64,000 nt of DNA from Pseudoxanthomonas helianthi (GTDB lineage Bacteria > Pseudomonadota > Gammaproteobacteria > Xanthomonadales > Xanthomonadaceae): NCBI RefSeq assembly GCF_017939625.1, contig NZ_JAGKTC010000001.1:1086519-1150518 (forward strand), written 5' to 3'. Below are positions 57,264 to 64,000 of this stretch, in pieces. Position numbers and translations under genes: made by a program. The notes under the pieces are model-generated. The model searched no databases. It was not told the origin of the DNA and was given only the letters and a program-made list of their open reading frames with translations. How positions within the stretch are numbered: the stretch's first letter is position 1; each line of letters starts with the position of its first letter.

Positions 57264-57283
57264 TTTCCGCGGGATTGGCTCTC

Positions 57284-57320
57284 ATGGGAGTGGCCATGGC
57301 ATGTCGTGGCCGCTCCCACA
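57284..57320. repeat. Short REP element before rsmG
   Basis: ATGGGAGTGGCCATGGCATG and TCGTGGCCGCTCCCACA form a compact imperfect inverted repeat of the GTGGGAGCG family. Confidence 0.6.
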
Positions 57321-57333
57321 GCTGCGGACCGGC

Positions 57334-57346
57334 GATAATGCGCCGG
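57334..57346 (+). promoter_or_regulatory. -10 element placed 6 nt before the rsmG GTG
   Basis: GATAAT (57334-57339), six nt GCGCCG, GTG at 57346. Supports the GTG as the start. Confidence 0.45.
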
Positions 57347-58026
57347 TGAACGACACCGCTCTTCCCCCCGAAATCCGCGACGACCCCGGATCAAGTCCGG
57401 GGCAGGCTCTGCATCGCGGCCTAGCCACGCTCGGCCTCGATGCCGACGCACTGGCGCAGCCGCTGCTGGCCTACCTGGCCCTGCTCGCGCGCTGGAACCG
57501 CACCTACAACCTGACCGCGATCCGCGAGCCGAAGCAGATGGTGCCGCTGCACCTGCTCGATTCGCTGGCGATGCATGCGCACGTCGCGACGCTGGCGCGA
57601 ACCGGCGCGGCGCTGGCCGACCTCGGCACCGGCCCCGGCCTGCCGGGGATTCCACTGGCCATCGCCAATCCCGCACTGCGCGTGACCCTGGTCGAAAGCA
57701 ACGGCAAGAAAGCGCGTTTCCTGCGCGAGGCCGTGCGCCAGCTCGGGCTGGGCAACGCGCGCGTCGCCGAAAGCCGCGCCGAAGCGCTCGACGAGCCCGG
57801 CGCCTACGATGCGCTGACCGCGCGCGCGCTGGCCACGCTGCCCGACATCATCGAAGTCGGCGGCCATCTGCTGAAACCCGGCGGCGAGCTGCTGGCGATG
57901 AAAGGTGCGGTGCCGCACGAGGAAATCGCCGCGTTGCCCGCGGGCTGGCGGCTCAAAACGGTCCACGTGCTGTCGGTGCCCGGGCTCGACGCGGAACGCC
58001 ATCTGGTCGTGGTCGAGCGCGGCTGA
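57346..58026 (+). CDS. rsmG: 16S rRNA (guanine(527)-N7)-methyltransferase
   Basis: A 226-residue SAM-dependent methyltransferase of the small ribosomal [26 protein letters not shown] and [38 protein letters not shown] (SAM site GTGPG) and TARALATLP identify RsmG. The N-terminus carries an unusual palindrome-encoded stretch ([15 protein letters not shown], residues about 11-25) not found in the family. Start chosen as GTG because of the adjacent -10 box. It precedes parA/parB as in many genomes. Confidence 0.93.
   Translation: MNDTALPPEIRDDPGSSPGQALHRGLATLGLDADALAQPLLAYLALLARWNRTYNLTAIREPKQMVPLHLLDSLAMHAHVATLARTGAALADLGTGPGLPGIPLAIANPALRVTLVESNGKKARFLREAVRQLGLGNARVAESRAEALDEPGAYDALTARALATLPDIIEVGGHLLKPGGELLAMKGAVPHEEIAALPAGWRLKTVHVLSVPGLDAERHLVVVERG
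57384..57402. repeat. Palindromic repeat inside the rsmG coding sequence
   Basis: CCCCGGA (57384-57390), loop TCAAG, TCCGGGG (57396-57402). It encodes part of an in-frame N-terminal extension of RsmG. The GACCCCGGATCAAGTCCGGG type of palindrome is a common dispersed repeat in several proteobacteria. Confidence 0.65.
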
Positions 58027-58045
58027 GGACCCTGGGCGCCTGCCC

Positions 58046-58163
58046 GTGGGAGCGACCTTGGTCGCGAATGCTTCTGGCTGAAGATCAAGAGCTTTCGCGA
58101 CCAAGCCGGCCACGACATGCCGTGGCCACTCCCACAAGAGACGCGCCCAAGGGCGCTCCTACA
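58046..58163. repeat. REP cluster between rsmG and parA
   Basis: GTGGGAGCGACCTTGGTCGC... (58046-58073), an opposed diverged copy ending CCACTCCCAC (58135), and a third half element GCGCCCAAGGGCGCTCCTAC (58143-58162). At least two insertion events. Confidence 0.8.
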
Positions 58164-58215
58164 AATATCGCCGTCATCCCGCATAATCCGCCTTCCACCA
58201 CCGGTCCCCAACTCC

Positions 58216-59019
58216 ATGGCCCGCATCATCGCCGTCGCCAACCAGAAGGGCGGGGTCGGCAAGACCACGACCGCCGTCAACCTGGCCGCCGCGCTGGCGC
58301 GCGCGCCCAAGCGCGTGCTGCTGGTCGACCTGGACGCGCAGGGCAACGCGACCATGGGCAGCGGCGTCGACAAGCGCGAGCTGGAAGCCAGCACCTGCGA
58401 CGTGCTGCTGGGGGAAGCGCAAGCGCGCGACGCGGTGGTGAAGACGGCCGAGGAGTTCGACCTGCTGCCGGGCAACATCGACCTGACCGCGGCCGAGATC
58501 CAGCTGATGGAAGCGGACGGCCGCGAAGGCCGGCTGAAGGCCGCGCTGGAACCGATCCGCGGCGACTACGATTTCATCATCATCGACTGCCCGCCGGCGC
58601 TGTCGCTGCTCACGCTCAACGCGTTGACCGCGGCCGACTCGGTGCTGGTGCCGATGCAGTGCGAGTACTACGCACTGGAGGGCCTCAGCGCATTGGTCGA
58701 AACCATCGAGGCGCTAAAGGCGCGGCTGAACCCGGCGCTGGAGATCGAAGGCGTGCTGCGCACCATGTTCGACGTGCGCAACAACCTGGCCAACGCCGTG
58801 TCGGGCGAACTGACCACGCACTTCGGCGACAAGGTGTTCCGCACCATCGTGCCGCGCAACGTGCGCCTGGCCGAAGCGCCCAGCCACGGCCAGAGCATCG
58901 TCGGCTACGACCGGACCAGCCGCGGCGGCGTCGCCTACCTGGGCCTGGCCGGCGAAATCCTGCGCCGCCAGGCCGATCGCGCGCGGCCCAAGCAACCGCA
59001 ATTCGAGGAGAACTACTGA
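58216..59019 (+). CDS. parA: Chromosome-partitioning ATPase ParA (Soj type)
   Basis: A 267-residue deviant-Walker ATPase. The P-loop is NQKGGVGKTTTAVNLA (signature Lys in KGGVGKT), Walker A' DLDAQGNATMG, Walker B IIIDCPPALSLL. It moves the origin region with ParB. No HTH precedes the P-loop, so it is chromosomal Soj type. A -10-like CATAAT lies about 28 nt upstream. Stop overlaps the parB start by one base. Confidence 0.96.
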   Translation: MARIIAVANQKGGVGKTTTAVNLAAALARAPKRVLLVDLDAQGNATMGSGVDKRELEASTCDVLLGEAQARDAVVKTAEEFDLLPGNIDLTAAEIQLMEADGREGRLKAALEPIRGDYDFIIIDCPPALSLLTLNALTAADSVLVPMQCEYYALEGLSALVETIEALKARLNPALEIEGVLRTMFDVRNNLANAVSGELTTHFGDKVFRTIVPRNVRLAEAPSHGQSIVGYDRTSRGGVAYLGLAGEILRRQADRARPKQPQFEENY

Positions 59020-59918
59020 TGTCCGCCCCGAAGAAGCGCGGCCTGGGCCGCGGCCTGGAAGCCCTGCTCGGCCCCAAGGCCGCCGCCGAAACCCCGCCGC
59101 CGCAGGCGCAGCCGGGCGAAGCGTTGCGCAAGCTGCCGGTCGGCCAGTTGCAGCCGGGCAAGTACCAGCCGCGCACGGCGATGGACCCGGCCAAGCTCGA
59201 CGAGCTGGCCGAGTCGATCAAGGCCCAGGGCGTGATCCAGCCGATCGTGGTGCGCGAGATCGCGGCCGGCACCTTCGAGATCGTCGCCGGCGAACGCCGC
59301 TGGCGCGCCTCGCAGCAGGCCGGACTGAGCGAAGTGCCGGTGGTGGTGCGCGAACTCGACGACCGCACCGTCATCGCGATGGCGCTGATCGAGAACATCC
59401 AGCGCGAAGACCTCAATCCGCTGGAGGAAGCGCAGTCGCTGCAACGCCTGATCAACGAATTCTCGCTGACCCACGCCGAAGCCGCCGAAGCGGTGGGCCG
59501 CTCGCGCGCCGCGGTGTCCAACCTGCTGCGCCTGCTCGACCTGCCGCCGGCGATCCGCGCCCTGCTGGAAGCGCGCCGCCTGGAAATGGGCCACGCCCGC
59601 GCCCTGCTGACCCTGTCGCCGGACCTGGCCAGCAAACTGGCGCACGATGCCGCCGAGGAAGGCTGGTCGGTGCGCGAAGTCGAACGCCGCGCGCACGAGT
59701 TCGCCGCCGGCAAGTTGCCGAGCGAAGGCAAGAAGGCCAAGACCGCGAAGGCCATGCCGCAGCCGGACATCGCCGCGCTGGAAAACGAATTGTCCGAATC
59801 GCTCGGCGCCAAGGTGGCCATCGCCCACGGCCGCGGCAACAAGGGCAAGCTGGTGATCCACTACAGCGACCTCGACACGCTCGACGGCCTGCTGGAGCGG
59901 CTGCGCGGCAAGCCCTGA
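59019..59918 (+). CDS. parB: Chromosome-partitioning protein ParB (Spo0J type)
   Basis: A 299-residue DNA-binding CTPase. Starts with the usual KKRGLGRGLEALLG. The N-terminal domain has GKYQPRTAMDPAKLDELAESIKAQGVIQPIVVRE and GERRWRAS (CTP site) plus ENIQREDLNPLEEA. HTH: THAEAAEAVGRSRAAVSNLLRLL. The C-terminal dimerisation domain ends in VIHYSDLDTLDGLLERL. No clear parS palindrome was noticed within the window. Confidence 0.96.
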   Translation: MSAPKKRGLGRGLEALLGPKAAAETPPPQAQPGEALRKLPVGQLQPGKYQPRTAMDPAKLDELAESIKAQGVIQPIVVREIAAGTFEIVAGERRWRASQQAGLSEVPVVVRELDDRTVIAMALIENIQREDLNPLEEAQSLQRLINEFSLTHAEAAEAVGRSRAAVSNLLRLLDLPPAIRALLEARRLEMGHARALLTLSPDLASKLAHDAAEEGWSVREVERRAHEFAAGKLPSEGKKAKTAKAMPQPDIAALENELSESLGAKVAIAHGRGNKGKLVIHYSDLDTLDGLLERLRGKP

Positions 59919-59921
59919 TCT

Positions 59922-60004
59922 TGTGGGAGCGGCCTTGGCCGCGAATGCTTTTTCGGGGATCCGGCAGCGATTGGAAAGCATTCGCGGCCAAGGCCGCTCC
60001 CACA
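59922..60004. repeat. REP pair with perfect 29-bp arms after parB
   Basis: TGTGGGAGCGGCCTTGGCCG... (59922-59950) and its exact inverse (59976-60004), followed by a further CGCTCCCACC fragment. It could act as a terminator for parAB. Confidence 0.9.
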
Positions 60005-60056
60005 GGCCGCTCCCACCGGGACATCGCCGTTGCCACTACCGTTCACATCGACCGGG

Positions 60057-60069
60057 GATAATGCGGGCA
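60057..60069 (+). promoter_or_regulatory. -10 element placed 6 nt before the epimerase start
   Basis: GATAAT (60057-60062), six nt GCGGGC, ATG at 60069. No Shine-Dalgarno sequence. Confidence 0.45.
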
Positions 60070-61034
60070 TGACGATCCTGGTTACCGGCGCGGCCGGCTT
60101 CATCGGCGCCTACGTCTGTCGCGAACTGCAACGCCGCGGCGAACGCTTCGTGGGCCTCGACAATTTCAACGACTACTACGACCCGCAGCTCAAGCGCGAC
60201 CGCATCGCCGCGTTGTGTCCAGGCGCCGACATCCGCGCACTGGACCTGACCGACGCCGACGGGATGGCCGCGCTGTTCGACGAAACGCGGCCGCAACGCG
60301 TGGTGCACCTGGCCGCACAGGCCGGCGTGCGCTATTCGCTGCAGAACCCGCAGGCCTACGTGCAGAGCAACTTGGTCGGTTTCGTCACCCTGCTGGAACT
60401 GTGCCGGCATCGCGACGTGCAACACCTCGCCTACGCCAGCTCGTCGTCGGTGTACGGCGATTCGGCGGTGCCGCCGTTCTCCGAGGAACAGCGCATCGAC
60501 AAGCCGCGTTCGCTGTACGCCGCGACCAAGGCCGCGAACGAACTGATGGCCTACACCTACGCGCAGTTGTACGGCCTGCACGCGACCGGCCTGCGCTTCT
60601 TCACCGTGTACGGGCCGTGGGGACGTCCGGACATGGCGCCGCTGCTGTTCAGCCGCGCAGTGCTGGCCGGCCGACCGATCGAGGTGTTCAACGAAGGCCG
60701 GATGCGGCGCGACTTCACCCACGTCGACGACATCGTCCGCGGCGTGCTCGGCGCGCTCGACCATCCGCCGGCGGACCCCGTGCCGCACCGGGTTTTCAAC
60801 CTGGGCAACCACACCCCGGTGGAACTGGAGTACTTCATCGCGGTGATCGAGCAGGCCGCCGGGCGCGGGGCCGAGAAGATCTACAAACCGATGCAACCCG
60901 GCGACATGGTCGCGACGATGGCGGATACTGCGCGGGCGAAGGCGGCGTTCGGCTTCGAGCCGGCGACGCCGATCGAGGCCGGCCTGCCGCCGGTGGTGGA
61001 ATGGTGCCGCGAATACTTCGGGGAACGTGCGTGA
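60069..61034 (+). CDS. NAD-dependent epimerase (UDP-glucuronate 4-epimerase type)
   Basis: A 321-residue extended short-chain dehydrogenase. TGAAGFIGAYVC binds NAD, DNFNDYYDPQLKRDR and AAQAGVRYSL match UDP-glucuronate epimerases, and the catalytic Ser-Tyr-Lys is ASSSSVYG ... YAATKAANE. It would make UDP-galacturonate or a related sugar for surface glycans. The stop overlaps the GTG of the next gene (GTGA), starting a three-gene operon. Confidence 0.9.
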   Translation: MTILVTGAAGFIGAYVCRELQRRGERFVGLDNFNDYYDPQLKRDRIAALCPGADIRALDLTDADGMAALFDETRPQRVVHLAAQAGVRYSLQNPQAYVQSNLVGFVTLLELCRHRDVQHLAYASSSSVYGDSAVPPFSEEQRIDKPRSLYAATKAANELMAYTYAQLYGLHATGLRFFTVYGPWGRPDMAPLLFSRAVLAGRPIEVFNEGRMRRDFTHVDDIVRGVLGALDHPPADPVPHRVFNLGNHTPVELEYFIAVIEQAAGRGAEKIYKPMQPGDMVATMADTARAKAAFGFEPATPIEAGLPPVVEWCREYFGERA

Positions 61035-61756
61035 GCGAAACGCCGCAGCTGTCGGTCGTCGTGCCGGTCTACAACGAGGAAGACAACGTCGCGCCGCTGG
61101 TCGGCGAGATCGTCGCCGCGCTGCGCGGCAAGGTGGATTTCGAAATCGTCTACGTCGACGACCTGTCGAAGGACGCCACGCTGCAGCGACTGCAGGCGCT
61201 GAAGGCGAATACCCCTGAACTGCGCGTCGTTCGCCATCTGTCCAACAGCGGGCAGAGCACCGCCGTGCGCAACGGCGTCAAGGCGGCACGCGCGCCGTGG
61301 ATCGCCACCCTCGACGGCGACGGCCAGAACGATCCGGCCGACATCCCGAAGCTGCTGGCCGAACGCGACAGGGCCGCGCCCGACACCAAGCTGTTCGCCG
61401 GCTGGCGGGTCAACCGGCAGGATTCCGGCAGCAAGCGCTGGGCTTCGAAGTGGGCCAACGCGATCCGCTCGCGCATGCTGCAGGACGCCACTCCGGATAC
61501 CGGCTGCGGGATCAAGCTGTTCGAGCGCATCGCGTTCCTCGACCTGCCCTACTTCGACCACATGCACCGCTACCTGCCCGCGCTGATGCAGCGCGCCGGC
61601 TGGAAGACCGTCAGCGTGCCGGTCAACCACCGCCACCGAGCCAGCGGCGTGTCGAAGTACAACAACCTCAACCGCGCCCTGGTCGGGATCCGCGACCTGC
61701 GCGGGGTGGCGTGGCTGATCGCGCGCAGCCGCCGCACCGCGGTGGAGGAAGCCTGA
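61031..61756 (+). CDS. Family 2 glycosyltransferase (polyprenyl-phosphate sugar type)
   Basis: A 241-residue GT-A enzyme. LSVVVPVYNEEDNVAPLVGEI and EIVYVDDLSKDAT are the donor-binding start; IATLDGDGQNDPADI is the DxD-containing motif. The MLQDATPDTGCGIKLF and NHRHRASGVSKYNN segments are of the DPM/ArnC group, which load a sugar on undecaprenyl phosphate. It has no C-terminal membrane helices; the next gene may supply the anchor. The GTG start at 61031 is inferred from the 4-nt overlap. Confidence 0.88.
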   Translation: MSETPQLSVVVPVYNEEDNVAPLVGEIVAALRGKVDFEIVYVDDLSKDATLQRLQALKANTPELRVVRHLSNSGQSTAVRNGVKAARAPWIATLDGDGQNDPADIPKLLAERDRAAPDTKLFAGWRVNRQDSGSKRWASKWANAIRSRMLQDATPDTGCGIKLFERIAFLDLPYFDHMHRYLPALMQRAGWKTVSVPVNHRHRASGVSKYNNLNRALVGIRDLRGVAWLIARSRRTAVEEA

Positions 61757-62124
61757 TGTCGTTGCTGGTCGCCGCGGTGCAGGTCGCGCAGCGCGGCTTC
61801 ATGGACACGCCGCTGGCGTGGCTGGAATGGACCGGCATCCACATGAGCCCGTGGAAGCTGATCGGCCTGACCGGGACGCTGATGTTCGGCGGCCGCTGGC
61901 TGGTGCAGTTCCTTGCCAGCAAGCGCCAGGGCAAGCCGGTGATCCCGCGCCTGTTCTGGTACATGAGCATCGTCGGCAGCCTGATGACGCTCAGCTACTT
62001 CATCTTCGGCAAGAACGACGCGGTCGGCATCCTCGGCAACCTGTTCCCGGCGTTCACCGCGACGTACAGCCTGTACCTGGATGTCCGCCACCGTGGCTGG
62101 AAGCGCGACAAGGCCGGCCACTGA
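61756..62124 (+). CDS. LAB_N domain membrane protein (lipid-A-disaccharide synthase N-terminal-like)
   Basis: A 122-residue protein with three helices. The core SPWKLIGLTGTLMFGGRWLVQFLASKRQGKPVIPRLFWYMSIVGSLMTLSYFI (key blocks FGGRWLVQ, PRLFWYMSIVGS) is the LAB_N domain, otherwise found fused to LpxB or beside glycosyltransferases. It is probably an inner-membrane partner, perhaps flippase-like, of the preceding GT2. ATG overlaps the GT2 stop by one base. Confidence 0.87.
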   Translation: MSLLVAAVQVAQRGFMDTPLAWLEWTGIHMSPWKLIGLTGTLMFGGRWLVQFLASKRQGKPVIPRLFWYMSIVGSLMTLSYFIFGKNDAVGILGNLFPAFTATYSLYLDVRHRGWKRDKAGH

Positions 62125-62185
62125 AGCCTTTCCGACAGGCGCTGCGATTGTGTAACGCCCCCTTGCGCGATTAACCTGTGTCGCG

Positions 62186-62563
62186 ATGCCACTGTTGCAA
62201 CGCTGCCGCCAGCTCTCCTTCGCACGCCTGTTCGCGCTGTGCGTGCTGATGCTGGGCGTAGTGGCGCAACCTGCTCTTGCCGCGGTAGGCGAGGTGCACG
62301 AGTTGAGCCATGGCGGCAACCTGCATGATGTGGATGCCCATGCGGAAGGCCTGGACGACGACGCCGGCGACGATCCCGACGCGGACGCCGGCCTCTCGCA
62401 TGCCCTGATGCATGCCGGGCATTGCTGCGGCCATCTCGTCGCGATCCCGATGACCCTGGATTGGGCGCCGATCGCATTGCCCGAACAGGCGCCCGTTTCC
62501 TTCTCCATCGCCGCCGCCAGCCGGCGCGTCGACAACCCGTTGCGCCCGCCGATCGTGGCCTGA
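62186..62563 (+). CDS. CzcI-like His/Asp-rich exported protein of the metal-efflux operon
   Basis: A 125-residue protein with a signal peptide (LFALCVLMLGVVAQPALA) and a mature chain full of metal ligands: VHELSHGGNLHDVDAHAEG, an acidic run DDDAGDDPDADAG, then HALMHAGHCCGH. It lies just ahead of a CzcC-type gene, like czcI or other small regulatory proteins of Cd/Zn/Co efflux operons. A metal-binding periplasmic role is likely from composition; no family is confirmed. Confidence 0.7.
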   Translation: MPLLQRCRQLSFARLFALCVLMLGVVAQPALAAVGEVHELSHGGNLHDVDAHAEGLDDDAGDDPDADAGLSHALMHAGHCCGHLVAIPMTLDWAPIALPEQAPVSFSIAAASRRVDNPLRPPIVA

Positions 62564-62617
62564 CGCGCTCGCGGCCTTGCGCCGCAAATCCGTCACCGTC
62601 ACCTTCGGAGAAATCCC

Positions 62618-63952
62618 ATGCATTCGCGTCCGGCGGCCCTGGCCGTCCTGACGGTTGCGTTGTGCCTGCCCGCGCAGGCGCAGCCGCGACCCGTCGTTCC
62701 CGTGGCCGCTGCCACGCATTCCATTCCCGGCGCGGATACGCGCAGCGCTTCGACCTTCACCCTCGACGACGCATTCGCACGTGTCCAGGACCGGCATCCG
62801 GACCTGCGCCTGTTCGGCAACCGGTACGACGTGCTGGAAGCCGAGCGCGACCTCGCCGCGCAGAAGCCGGCTTTCGTCGCCGGTGCGACGCTCGAGAACT
62901 TCCTCGGCAGCGGCGCGTTCAATGGCGCCCGTGGCGCCGAAGCGACACTCACCCTGGCTTCGGTATTCGAACGCGGCGGCAAGCTCGACGCACGCCGCGC
63001 CTTCGCCCAGAGCCGCATCGACGCGCTCGCGGTCGAACGCGAAAGCCGGCGCCTCGATTTGCTCGCCGAAACCGCACGCCGCTACCTGGCCGTGGTCGCC
63101 GAACAGCGCCGGATCGAGTTGGCCGACTTCGACATCGCCCAGCGCAAACGCACGGTGACCGCAGCGCGCGCACGATTGCAGGCCGGCGCTTCGCCCGAAT
63201 CCGTGTTGCTGACCGCACAGGCGGCGTTGGCACGCGCTGAACTGGCCCGCGCCCGTGGCGAACAGCAGGAACAAGCCGCGCGCCAGCACCTGGCGGCATT
63301 GTGGGGCGAGAGGAACCCGCAGTTCCACATCGCGGTGGGCGATCCGCTGGTGCTGCCAGCCATCGACGATGCCTCCGTCCTGGTCGCCTTGCTGGAACGC
63401 ACGCCGGAACTGGCCCAGTTCGCCGACGAGCGCCGCCTGCGCGAAGCCCGCCTGCAACTGGCGCGCTCGTCGGCCGCGGCGGACGTGGACTGGCAAGTGG
63501 GCGTGCGCCGCCTGCAGGACACCGCCGATACCGCGCTGGTCGCCGGCTTTTCGCTGCCGCTGGGCGCGCGACGTCGTGCCGAGCCGGCGATCCGCTCGGC
63601 CGAAGCCGAACTGGCGTCGCTGGAGATCGAACGCGAAGCGAAGGACCTGTCGCTGTATTCGACCCTGGTCGAGGCGCACGGCCGCTACCGCGTGGCGCAA
63701 CTCGAAGTCCGGCGCCTCCACGACGACGTGCTGCCCAAGCTGGCGCGCGCCGAAGCCGCCGCCGAGCGCGCCTATCGCGCCGGCGCGATCAGCTACCTCG
63801 AATGGGCGCAACTGCAATCCGAGCGCACCACCGCGCGCAGGCAGCAACTCGACACCGCGGTGGATGCGCAGCGCGCGCTGATCGAAATCCAGCGCCTCAC
63901 CGGCCAGGCGTTCGTCGCCGGCCCCGCCATCGAACAAGGATCGACTCCATGA
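62618..63952 (+). CDS. czcC: Outer-membrane factor of a heavy-metal RND pump (CzcC/TolC family)
   Basis: A 444-residue trimeric outer-membrane channel subunit. Signal peptide (AALAVLTVALCLPAQA), then the duplicated OEP domain with long helices: LDDAFARVQDRHPDLRLF ... ERDLAAQKPA ... GAISYLEWAQLQSERTTARRQQLDTAVDAQRALIEIQRLTG. Grouped with CzcC by the neighbouring His-rich protein and adaptor. A CGGAGA site precedes the ATG. Stop overlaps the adaptor start (ATGA). Confidence 0.88.
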   Translation: MHSRPAALAVLTVALCLPAQAQPRPVVPVAAATHSIPGADTRSASTFTLDDAFARVQDRHPDLRLFGNRYDVLEAERDLAAQKPAFVAGATLENFLGSGAFNGARGAEATLTLASVFERGGKLDARRAFAQSRIDALAVERESRRLDLLAETARRYLAVVAEQRRIELADFDIAQRKRTVTAARARLQAGASPESVLLTAQAALARAELARARGEQQEQAARQHLAALWGERNPQFHIAVGDPLVLPAIDDASVLVALLERTPELAQFADERRLREARLQLARSSAAADVDWQVGVRRLQDTADTALVAGFSLPLGARRRAEPAIRSAEAELASLEIEREAKDLSLYSTLVEAHGRYRVAQLEVRRLHDDVLPKLARAEAAAERAYRAGAISYLEWAQLQSERTTARRQQLDTAVDAQRALIEIQRLTGQAFVAGPAIEQGSTP

Positions 63953-64000
63953 ACATGCATCGCATTGCCGGCGCGCTGGCGCTGACCCTGTTGCTGGCCG
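63949..64000 (+). CDS. Start of RND periplasmic adaptor (CzcB-like), truncated by window end
   Basis: Only 17 codons are seen: MNMHRIAGALALTLLLA, a signal peptide. Placement right after CzcC with a 4-nt overlap suggests the membrane-fusion subunit of the efflux pump. The call rests on gene order, not on the protein itself. Confidence 0.6.
   Translation, partial: MNMHRIAGALALTLLLA

Noticed and set aside
58000-60000. parS site near parAB
   Set aside because: No palindrome resembling the TGTTTCACGTGAAACA consensus was seen; CACGTG alone is too short to call.

Overview
This is a 64 kb chromosomal window from a GC-rich gammaproteobacterium, most likely of the Xanthomonadales/Lysobacteraceae (Lysobacter, Luteimonas or Thermomonas type). 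The evidence is gene content and order: S9 prolyl-oligopeptidase-type peptidases, a XanB2-type chorismatase, a CPA2 antiporter, paired TonB-like periplasmic proteins, an rsmG-parA-parB block and a RAYT transposase with its REP palindromes. No tRNA, rRNA or CRISPR array was found.

Region 1 (1 to about 7810) is a foreign island, visibly AT-richer than the rest. It carries a serine recombinase, an Abi_C abortive-infection protein, a small XRE regulator beside tandem GACTATAGT boxes, a lipoprotein, and a minus-strand operon encoding a PP2C phosphatase, a Ser/Thr kinase with a beta-rich tail, a second kinase fused to a cold-shock domain, and a helical protein with a C-terminal zinc ribbon. The island ends abruptly in the last 33 codons of rho (7811-7912), followed by the rho terminator. 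It therefore appears to be inserted at the 3' end of rho; the left junction is off-window. This signalling cassette is the best candidate for an undescribed, probably anti-phage, system.

Region 2 (7.9-31 kb) is core genome: two TonB-C-like periplasmic proteins, a K+/H+ antiporter, a RAYT flanked by REP pairs, a large membrane ankyrin protein coupled to YcgL, an S9 peptidase with two related membrane proteins, hemF, a DUF421 protein, polA with divergent DUF2782, chaB, a universal stress protein, uvrD, a frameshifted glyoxalase-fold gene, a YqhA protein, a LacI regulator and a GST.

Region 3 (31-45 kb) holds a second S9 peptidase, alkaline phosphatase with a coupled secreted protein, a monooxygenase-fold protein, xanB2, a two-gene secreted metallopeptidase operon, hemB, aroE and small proteins.

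Region 4 (45-52 kb) is a tightly overlapping minus-strand operon: RDD, SpoIIM-like, DUF4129, DUF4350, MoxR, DUF58, then DUF4380. Region 5 (52-64 kb) contains a gamma-carbonic anhydrase, an aldehyde dehydrogenase, exonuclease III, a phosphopantetheinyl transferase, rsmG-parA-parB, an epimerase/GT2/LAB_N glycan cluster, and the start of a Czc-type heavy-metal efflux operon cut by the window end.

Two genome-wide signatures recur. Intergenic spaces are filled with at least three families of palindromic REP elements. Many genes have a -10-like hexamer 6-7 nt before the start codon, consistent with leaderless mRNAs.
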